48,917 bases of DNA from Bryobacterales bacterium (GTDB lineage Bacteria > Acidobacteriota > Terriglobia > Bryobacterales > Bryobacteraceae), in NCBI GenBank assembly GCA_016789755.1, contig JAEUQG010000448.1, forward strand, positions 1 to 48,917. The letters are read 5' to 3'. The stretch's first letter is position 1. The number at the start of each line of letters is the position of its first letter. Shown here piece by piece: positions 43,152 through 48,917 of the stretch. A program made the translations under genes and the position numbers. A model generated the notes under the pieces. It saw only the letters and a list, made by a program, of their open reading frames with translations. It did not search any database and was not told the origin of the DNA.

Positions 43152-43424
43152 ATGGACGAGCGCGATTTTTTTACCGAATCTCGAACCACCCGTTCCATCG
43201 ATCTGATCTGCACCTATTGCCGCTCCAAGGAGTCTTACGAACTCCCTTGGGTCGTCCGCAAGAAGCGCGGTTCCCTTCCCCGCCAAGCCGATGAGCGCGA
43301 CCGCGCCAAGTTCGCCAAGGCGCAAAGCTACATGGTGCTCGCGCAGGATAAGGTCTCCTGCAAACGCTGCCGCAAGCCCTTCGACGTATCGGGAACTAAA
43401 ACCGTGGCCTTTCTCACCGAATAG
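43152..43424 (+). CDS. Zinc-ribbon-like hypothetical protein
   Basis: 90 residues. Two Cys pairs (C20-T-Y-C23 and C70-K-R-C73) flank a basic region (VVRKKRGSLPRQADERDRAK), which suggests a zinc-binding nucleic-acid contact. No family name is recognised. It starts 6 bp after the FmdB-like gene and ends 2 bp before the Cas6-like gene, so the three likely share a transcript and may act together. Confidence 0.7.
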   Translation: MDERDFFTESRTTRSIDLICTYCRSKESYELPWVVRKKRGSLPRQADERDRAKFAKAQSYMVLAQDKVSCKRCRKPFDVSGTKTVAFLTE

Positions 43425-43426
43425 CC

Positions 43427-44224
43427 ATGCGCTTCACGGTCCATCCGCTGCGCTTCGTTTTCGAAGCCCTGGATGCGATTCATTTCCCTCAAGGTAAGGC
43501 TGCCAATGTGCTGCGCGGCGCATTGGGACTGATTCTGGAGGAGAGCATCTTCCGCCCCAAGAGCACCGCAGGGCCCAGCGGATTCGCCGATCCCCCGCGC
43601 CCCTTCGTCTTCCGCGTCAGATCGCTCGAAGGGCGCTCCTTTGCCCCCAAAGAGCGGTTCCAAATCGAATTGAACCTCTTCGACGAAAACGCAATTGCCC
43701 CCGTGTCGGACGCCCTCCAGCGCATGGCAGCGCAAGGCTTGGGCCCTGGACGCGGCGCCGCCCGCCTGATGCACCGCGAACAGCAACGTCTCGACATCGC
43801 TCTCGACACCGAACAAACGCCGCTCCATCGGGCGGCCCTCATGTTCCTGACGCCTACTGAGATCAAGGGAAACAACGGGCAGCTTCTGCCCGCTCCGGAT
43901 TTCGCCGTGCTCCTGGCGCGGATCAGGGACCGCATCGGCGCCCTCCGCACCCTCTACGGAGAGGGCCCGCTTGAAATGGATCACCGCGCCTTCGCCGAAC
44001 GTGCCGCCCACGTCCGCATGCGCGCATCGGAGCTGCAACAGGTCAACGTGGACCGCTTCAGCACGCGCACCGGACAGCGTCACCCCTTGGGCGGCTTCAT
44101 CGGCACTGCAACCTATGAGGGCGATCTCCAGGAGTTCGCCCCCTATCTCCACGCCGCCTCGTTCACCGGCGTCGGCCGCCAAACCGTTTGGGGCAAGGGC
44201 GAGATCGCCCTCCGCCGCCTGTGA
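43427..44224 (+). CDS. Stand-alone Cas6-like RNA endonuclease (RAMP)
   Basis: 265 residues. The C-terminal FTGVGRQTVWGKGEI is the glycine-rich RNA-binding loop of Cas6/RAMP proteins, preceded by HPLGGFIGTATYEGDL, which matches the Cas6 core pattern. ANVLRGALGLILEE is the N-terminal Cas6-like helix. Cas6 enzymes cut CRISPR precursor RNA and leave 2',3'-cyclic phosphate and 5'-OH ends. No CRISPR array or other cas gene was found in the window, so the substrate may be another RNA. A catalytic histidine cannot be assigned safely, so inactivity is also possible. Confidence 0.75.
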   Translation: MRFTVHPLRFVFEALDAIHFPQGKAANVLRGALGLILEESIFRPKSTAGPSGFADPPRPFVFRVRSLEGRSFAPKERFQIELNLFDENAIAPVSDALQRMAAQGLGPGRGAARLMHREQQRLDIALDTEQTPLHRAALMFLTPTEIKGNNGQLLPAPDFAVLLARIRDRIGALRTLYGEGPLEMDHRAFAERAAHVRMRASELQQVNVDRFSTRTGQRHPLGGFIGTATYEGDLQEFAPYLHAASFTGVGRQTVWGKGEIALRRL

Positions 44225-44238
44225 CCGCGCAAACTACT

Positions 44239-44610
44239 CTACTTCGCGTTCACGTCCATCTGATGTATGCCGAACAGATTCCCTTCCGTGTCCAGGCAGT
44301 AAGCTTGCCACCCGATACCGGGGATCGCCATCTTCGGAACCACCACCTGCCCGCCCGCCGCCATCACCTTCGCCGCGAAATCGTCCACATTCTCCACCCC
44401 GATCGTGTTCACCGTGCGCGGCTGCGCATCCTGGTGAATCATGATGCCGCCGTTGATGCCTGGCTCATTCTCAGCCCCGGTTGTCACCAGCCAGTAAGGC
44501 ATAGGGCCGTCCCACTTCATCGACTTCCAGCCGAAAACGCTTTCGTAAAACTTCACGGCGCGTTCCGGCTCCACCACACCCAGCTCGAAATGAATCGGTC
44601 TATTACTCAT
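44239..44610 (-). CDS. VOC-family (glyoxalase-like) protein
   Basis: 123 residues. PIHFELGVVEPERAVKFYESVFGW and GWQAYCLDTEGNLFGIHQMD give the beta-alpha-beta-beta-beta VOC fold halves with metal-binding H and E residues. It is a stand-alone small member of a broad family that includes detoxification and antibiotic-binding proteins. The substrate is unknown. It is convergent with the Cas6-like gene (14 bp between ends). Confidence 0.85.
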   Translation of the reverse strand: MSNRPIHFELGVVEPERAVKFYESVFGWKSMKWDGPMPYWLVTTGAENEPGINGGIMIHQDAQPRTVNTIGVENVDDFAAKVMAAGGQVVVPKMAIPGIGWQAYCLDTEGNLFGIHQMDVNAK

Positions 44611-44652
44611 GAGTAACCTCCACCTCTCTATTACGCATCGCTCCGGTTTCCT

Positions 44653-46566
44653 TTACTTCCCCGCCAGCCAGTGTTGAGAAACTTCTACTGCTGCCAGAGG
44701 CCGCGCATAAACGGCCAGTTCATCCAGCTTACCTTCGAACCCTTCCATCGTTATCTGCCCAGCCGGCGCAGAAGTACGGATAGACACGCCCCCTTCGGCA
44801 ACTCCGTTGCGATAGAGCCTTAACAGCGAGCCCTTGCGCACAATGGCAATGTGCTGCCACTGCTTCGCCGGCCCGGCTGGCACCTGCATGTCGCCGATCG
44901 TAACAACACGCCCGCTTCCCGTCCCGCTCCAGGCCCAGAACTCAACGGTGGAATCGCCCGCCAGTTCCGGTGCCGGCAGCACAATCCGCCCTCCGGCAAG
45001 TTGCACCGCCCGCTCCTGCCTCCCGATCCCCGGCAGGAAGAACGCAATGCCTCCTTCGTATCGCGCCTTGCGCCCGGCCACCCGGTCCACCGCGCTATCG
45101 CCACCGAACTCGGCGAAGCCCCAGAAGGCTGCCGGCTTCGATTCCAGCACTTCGCGCGCATACGCTCCAAGCGGCTCCCGATAGCTGCGCCGCGCCTTTC
45201 CTGCCAGCCCCTCGGAAAGCCGCAACAGCGCCTCCGTAATCGTCGCCTCCGCTCCTGTTTCCAACCCCGCCGATCGAGCCGCCCACGTCGTGTATCCGCC
45301 CAACCGGTGCTGTTCCGCCGGCGGTATATAGCCTTCCGCGCCGTTCGCCAACTCGATGTTCATCGCCCCATCCAGCGGACTCTGCAGCTTCAGCTTCAGC
45401 CCGGTCAGCGCGAACACTTCGTTCGGAATCGCGTGTATGTTCAAACCTCCGATCCGTATCGCCTGCAGCTTCAGTTCGCGGCTCGGCTCCTCCTCCAGAT
45501 AGAGTTGCTCCCGCGCGTACACCTCGGGCTGATTTTTCGGCTTCCGCCCGTTCATCTCCGCCACCACCTTCTTCGCCCACACAAGCCGCTCCGCATCGGG
45601 CAGCCTGCGCCGCAGCGTCAACTTCGTTTCCGCCATGGCGAGAGGCACTCGCCGCTCATAGCGGATCCGTCGATAAGCTTTCATCGCGCTTTCCGCTACT
45701 CCCGCCGCGTATTCCTCGATGCTCAACGTTCGCTTCGCGGCGCCGTAATCCATCCACATCTGATCTCCGCTGGTGCCCTGCGACATCATCGCCACGAAAC
45801 CTGCATCGCCGCCGGCTAGCTCCGTCATGCGCCGCGCAAACCGGCCATAGTAATCCGGACCCACCGGCTCATCGCCAAAATAATGCTGCGAGTAATTCGC
45901 CAGCAACGCCAGCGGCTTGCCCTGCACGCTCTGGACGGAGAACACCGTCAGCCCCGGATCGACCGGTCCGGACTCGGAAATCGCATCGGGATTCTGATAA
46001 CCGGGATGCATGTTCGCCCGCACCGTGCGCAAACCGAATGGATCCTCGCGCATTTTGTCCGCGCGAAAAATCCAACGCCGGCAGTGCGTGTGTTCCCAGT
46101 CTTCTTCCACGGCCCATCCCGCCTGTGCCGGCTGCAACAACCGGTGCGCCGCAACAATCGCGTCGGCAATCGCCCCAGGCAGCGCCGCCGCATAGTCCGG
46201 TTGCGCATCTGAGCCCAGACACGGAAACACCGACGGCGCCGAATGCGTATGCGTCGCCGAGATCGTCATCCGGTCGGCCCGGATCCCCGTCGCGGCGCTC
46301 GCCAGCTCCTTTGCCTTGTCGATCAGCTCACGCGGCATCATGCAACTGTCCACAACAACAATGGCCAGTTTTGTTTCGCCCTCTTCCAGAACCAGCGCAC
46401 GCGCATACAACGGGAACGTCAACTTCGCCGCCGTACGTTCCAGCATCCCGCAATTCACAATCACTGGAAACGTCTTCGGCGAGACATCCACCTGCGCCGC
46501 CCCCGCCCGCAAGCCCTGTGCCTCCGCCGCCGCGGCCAGCAATCCCATCGTCAGCAGGAAAGACAC
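44653..46566 (-). CDS. Neutral ceramidase-like exported hydrolase with C-terminal LamG-like domain
   Basis: 637 residues. A GTG at 46566 with GAGG at proper spacing gives a signal peptide (SFLLTMGLLAAAAEAQ). An ATG at 46548 would keep part of the leader but lacks an RBS. The N-terminal part has AGAAQVDVSPKTFPV and ISATHTHSAPSVFPC, a Zn-binding pattern of the neutral/alkaline non-lysosomal ceramidase family. Residues about 480-637 form a beta-sandwich LamG/concanavalin-like domain (GDSTVEFWAWSGTGSGRVVTI, split), suggesting carbohydrate binding. The gene overlaps the aminotransferase stop by 16 nt. Members in Acidobacteria are often not true ceramidases. Confidence 0.75.
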   Translation of the reverse strand: MSFLLTMGLLAAAAEAQGLRAGAAQVDVSPKTFPVIVNCGMLERTAAKLTFPLYARALVLEEGETKLAIVVVDSCMMPRELIDKAKELASAATGIRADRMTISATHTHSAPSVFPCLGSDAQPDYAAALPGAIADAIVAAHRLLQPAQAGWAVEEDWEHTHCRRWIFRADKMREDPFGLRTVRANMHPGYQNPDAISESGPVDPGLTVFSVQSVQGKPLALLANYSQHYFGDEPVGPDYYGRFARRMTELAGGDAGFVAMMSQGTSGDQMWMDYGAAKRTLSIEEYAAGVAESAMKAYRRIRYERRVPLAMAETKLTLRRRLPDAERLVWAKKVVAEMNGRKPKNQPEVYAREQLYLEEEPSRELKLQAIRIGGLNIHAIPNEVFALTGLKLKLQSPLDGAMNIELANGAEGYIPPAEQHRLGGYTTWAARSAGLETGAEATITEALLRLSEGLAGKARRSYREPLGAYAREVLESKPAAFWGFAEFGGDSAVDRVAGRKARYEGGIAFFLPGIGRQERAVQLAGGRIVLPAPELAGDSTVEFWAWSGTGSGRVVTIGDMQVPAGPAKQWQHIAIVRKGSLLRLYRNGVAEGGVSIRTSAPAGQITMEGFEGKLDELAVYARPLAAVEVSQHWLAGK

Positions 46567-47870
46567 TGTTCGACAGCCTCCACCGTCCGGTCGATCTGCT
46601 CCACCGTATGGGCATAAGAGATGGAGCACTGCTTCGTCGCCAGCGGGAAGAAATAAATCCCCCGCTCCAGCAACCGCCGCCGAAACGCCTCATCGAAGGC
46701 GAAATCGTGATGCCCCGCCAAGTCATGCCAATCCACCGGAGCGTGATCCATGAAGTAAATGCAAAATGCCGACCCCTGCCGCGCCACCCTCGCCGTCACT
46801 CCCTTGCTCGCGATAGCCTCCCGCAGCCCTTTCTCCATCCGCGCCCCCAGCGCTTCCGTCTGCCGGTAAACCTCGCCATCCTCGTCCATCAACTTCCGAA
46901 TCGTGGCGATCGCCGCCGCTGTCGGCGCCGGATGCGCATTGTACGTGCCCGCCAGCAACACCCGCTTGGCTGCCTCCGGATGCACGAACCAATCCATGTA
47001 CTGCTTCTTTCCCCCCAACGCAGCCATCGGATATCCATTGGCGATCGCCTTGCCGTACACCGCTAGATCCGGCTGCACTCCGCTGATCCCCGCGTAGCCC
47101 CCCAGTGCATGCCGGAACCCGGTCTTTACTTCATCGAATAGCAACAGGAAACCGAATTCGTCAGCCAGCGCCCGCAACCCCTCCAGATACCCCGCGACAG
47201 GCTTCACAATCCCGATGTTCTGCAGAATAGGCTCTGTCAACAGAGCCGCGATGGGGAAGCGTTCGCACACCCAACGCACCGAATCGAGATCGTTGAAATT
47301 GACACTGTGCACCAGTTGCCGGTGCGCTTCCGGAATGCCGGCGGAAATCGGATGAAACCCGTATTCCCCAGGCGACACGCGCGGCCCAAGCTGCGCCAGG
47401 GGAGTCATCAGATTCCCCGCCACGTCGTTGTGCCACCCGTTGTAGCCCCCCTGCATCGTGACGATATGGTCCCGCCCCGTGATCGCCCTTGCGGCACGAA
47501 TGGCCGCCGCTGTCGCTTCACTCCCCGTATTGAGAAACTGCACACACTCGATCCACGGAATGTTCGTGCAGATGAGCTCCGCCAGTTCGCCTTCCAGCAC
47601 CGTAGTTCCCGCCCCGTACAGGCTCGCCTGGTCTTGCAACACCTGCTCGACGGCGGCGTTGACGTCCCGGTCGTTGTGCCCCAGAAAATGCGGAGCGAAC
47701 GCCGCGTGATAATCAATGTAAGTGTTTCCTTCGGCGTCCCACAGCAGCGCCCCCTCGGCGCGGGTGAAGACGATCTGTGGAGAGACACTGCGGTTCACGC
47801 TCACCACGCCGCCCGGAATGAACCGGCGGTTGTGTGCGAGAATCGCTTCGGATTTCGGAAAGCTGCGCAT
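46551..47870 (-). CDS. Class III aminotransferase, glutamate-1-semialdehyde aminomutase-like
   Basis: 439 residues, cytoplasmic. The PLP lysine is K274 in AVYGKAIANGYP, with D246 in LLLFDEVKTGFR. NTGSEATAAAIRAARAITGRD and GGYNGWHND complete the class III pattern. True HemL performs 5-aminolevulinate synthesis, but this sequence could equally be a different omega-aminotransferase. The start at 47870 is divergent to the SDR gene. It is translationally coupled to the ceramidase-like gene, so a role in amino-sugar or amino-lipid metabolism is possible. Confidence 0.82.
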   Translation of the reverse strand: MRSFPKSEAILAHNRRFIPGGVVSVNRSVSPQIVFTRAEGALLWDAEGNTYIDYHAAFAPHFLGHNDRDVNAAVEQVLQDQASLYGAGTTVLEGELAELICTNIPWIECVQFLNTGSEATAAAIRAARAITGRDHIVTMQGGYNGWHNDVAGNLMTPLAQLGPRVSPGEYGFHPISAGIPEAHRQLVHSVNFNDLDSVRWVCERFPIAALLTEPILQNIGIVKPVAGYLEGLRALADEFGFLLLFDEVKTGFRHALGGYAGISGVQPDLAVYGKAIANGYPMAALGGKKQYMDWFVHPEAAKRVLLAGTYNAHPAPTAAAIATIRKLMDEDGEVYRQTEALGARMEKGLREAIASKGVTARVARQGSAFCIYFMDHAPVDWHDLAGHHDFAFDEAFRRRLLERGIYFFPLATKQCSISYAHTVEQIDRTVEAVEQCLSC

Positions 47871-47899
47871 TCAGCACTAGGATACAGTAGGAGGCTCGT
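47871..47899. promoter_or_regulatory. Short divergent intergenic region
   Basis: 29 bp between the divergent starts of the aminotransferase and SDR genes. It carries the SDR ribosome-binding site (GTAGGAGG at 47887-47894). Promoters must extend into the coding regions. Confidence 0.4.
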
Positions 47900-48655
47900 T
47901 TGGAAGGTAAAGTCGCATGGATCACCGGAGCATCGAAGGGAATCGGCCAGGCCTGCGCGGTAGAACTCGCGCGCGCCGGCTGTGATATCGCCTTCTGCGA
48001 CCTCGGCGGAGAAGAGGAAACGATACAGCAGGTGCAGGCGCTGGGGCGCCGCGCTCTGTTCGTCGCAGCCGACGTCAGTGACCGCAACGCCATGGAATCC
48101 GCCGGCGCTCGGATTCAGCAAACCTATGGCCGCCTCGATATCTTGGTCAACAACGCCGCCTTCGGTGTTCGCAAGGCGTTCCTCGATCTCGAAATCGCCG
48201 AAGTAGAAAGGGTCTGGGCCGTCGCTCTCTGGGGCGTCTTCCACTGCTCGCAGATCGCCGCGCGGCAAATGGTGAAAGCCGGAACGCCGGGCGCCATCAT
48301 CTCCATCAGTTCCGTCCATGCTGAGCGCGCGTTCCCCATGTCCACGGCTTATAATGCCGCCAAATCAGGCGTCAACGCGATGACACTCACCTGGGCCTCG
48401 GAACTGGCCCAATACGGCATCCGCGTCAACGCCATCGAACCCGGCTGGACCGACACTCCCGGGGAACGCCGCTATTTCAGCGAAGAGCTCATCCGTGAGG
48501 AAGGAAAGAAACTTCCTCTCGGGCGATTGGCCGATCCGTCGGAAATCGGCAAAGCGGCCCGCTTCCTCGCCTCCGATGACGCCGCTTACATCACCGGCAC
48601 CATCCTCAAAGTGGATGGCGGCTTTCTCCTCCCCATGTCTACCGTCCGCGTCTAA
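47900..48655 (+). CDS. SDR-family oxidoreductase
   Basis: 251 residues from a TTG at 47900 with GTAGGAGG upstream, a strong site that decides the start. The cofactor motif is TGASKGIG (9-16). The catalytic residues are S138 (ISISSVHAE), Y151 and K155 (STAYNAAKSG), with NNA at 84-86. It is a classical about 250-residue NAD(P)-dependent dehydrogenase. The substrate could be a sugar or a hydroxy acid; GTILKVDGGFLLP is typical of the glucose/3-oxoacyl reductase group. Confidence 0.9.
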   Translation: MEGKVAWITGASKGIGQACAVELARAGCDIAFCDLGGEEETIQQVQALGRRALFVAADVSDRNAMESAGARIQQTYGRLDILVNNAAFGVRKAFLDLEIAEVERVWAVALWGVFHCSQIAARQMVKAGTPGAIISISSVHAERAFPMSTAYNAAKSGVNAMTLTWASELAQYGIRVNAIEPGWTDTPGERRYFSEELIREEGKKLPLGRLADPSEIGKAARFLASDDAAYITGTILKVDGGFLLPMSTVRV

Positions 48656-48917
48656 ACAACCGGAGTCTTGCTCTCGCGGATCGCCTCGGCCGCGATTTGC
48701 GCAATATCCATGAGCTTCGGCGGCTGCGCCGACACCGCTGCCAGCGCATCGCGGAACATCGTGTTGCAGAACGGACAGGCCGTCCCCACCACCGCCGGGT
48801 CGACTCCCATCAGTTCCTGCGCCCGGGCCACATTCACGCGCTCGCCTTTCTCCTCGCCGAGAAACGCCAACCCGCCCCCGGCCCCGCAGCAGAAACTGCG
48901 CTCGCGGTTGCGCGGTG
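48652..48917 (-). CDS. Fe-S-binding protein of heterodisulfide-reductase type, N-terminus beyond window
   Basis: The frame is open to the window edge at 48917, giving 87 residues of the C-terminus. RSFCCGAGGGLAFLGEEKG and GTACPFCNTMFRDAL form the CCG-domain cysteine pattern of HdrD/GlpC-type subunits, which bind Fe-S clusters or take part in electron transfer, often with electron-transfer flavoproteins or D-lactate oxidation. Most of the protein, including any N-terminal ferredoxin domain, is missing, so the partner cannot be assigned. Confidence 0.8.
   Translation of the reverse strand, partial: PRNRERSFCCGAGGGLAFLGEEKGERVNVARAQELMGVDPAVVGTACPFCNTMFRDALAAVSAQPPKLMDIAQIAAEAIRESKTPVV

Overview
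The window looks like chromosomal DNA from an acidobacterium of the Solibacter/Bryobacter type. This is an inference from gene content: GC-rich DNA, a very large TonB-receptor-like protein with an N-terminal carboxypeptidase-regulatory domain, PEP-CTERM proteins, many secreted glycan-active enzymes with twin-arginine-like leaders (sulfatase, heparinase-like, GH172/DUF2961, Gfo/Idh/MocA), and a selenoprotein. No rRNA, tRNA, insertion sequence, prophage or CRISPR array was recognised. Genes are densely packed, and only two stretches over 300 bp (320-815 and 25218-25720) lack a confidently assigned gene.

Region by region. 1-2.6 kb holds a partial exported protein, a hairpin-rich spacer and a secreted sialidase-like BNR protein (minus strand). 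2.6-6.5 kb (plus) holds the dTDP-sugar genes rmlA and rmlB, then a selenocysteine-containing deiodinase/redoxin-like protein read through an in-frame UGA, then a PEP-CTERM protein. 6.4-10.5 kb (minus) is fadN-like, dapA and dapD. 10.6-13.3 kb (plus) holds a YbhN/LPG-synthase-like membrane protein, a TPR protein and a small metal-ribbon membrane protein. 13.3-18.2 kb (minus) holds a heparinase II/III-like protein, gamma-glutamyltransferase and a beta-lactamase-fold hydrolase. 18.2-24.3 kb (plus) holds a lactonase-type propeller, a sulfatase, a kinase-like protein of unknown role, a Gfo/Idh/MocA oxidoreductase and a mannonate-dehydratase-like protein. 24.3-27.7 kb holds a VOC protein, a SelW-like Rdx protein, two small secreted Cys-containing proteins (one a 42-residue peptide with three Cys-Cys pairs), proline dehydrogenase and two small membrane proteins. 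27.6-39.6 kb holds a six-hairpin-type glycosidase, the TonB-type receptor, a GH172 protein, a galactonate-dehydratase-like enzyme, ada, a DinB protein and an MFS transporter. 39.5-44.2 kb (plus) is a compact run: archease, rtcB, dacB, two small zinc ribbons and a stand-alone Cas6-like protein. 44.2-48.9 kb holds a VOC protein, a ceramidase-like/LamG protein coupled to a GSA-aminomutase-like aminotransferase, an SDR and a truncated heterodisulfide-reductase-type Fe-S protein.

How the genes work together. Much of the window fits a scavenger of complex, partly sulfated or acidic glycans: surface receptor, secreted hydrolases, acid-sugar catabolism and MFS uptake. Housekeeping genes for lysine/DAP synthesis, beta-oxidation, cell-wall carboxypeptidase, alkylation repair and RNA repair are interspersed. 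The two most unusual features are the Sec-encoding gene with a SECIS-like hairpin at 4672-4690, and the archease/RtcB RNA-ligase pair lying in the same gene run as a Cas6-like endoribonuclease. Cas6 enzymes make the kind of RNA ends that RtcB joins.
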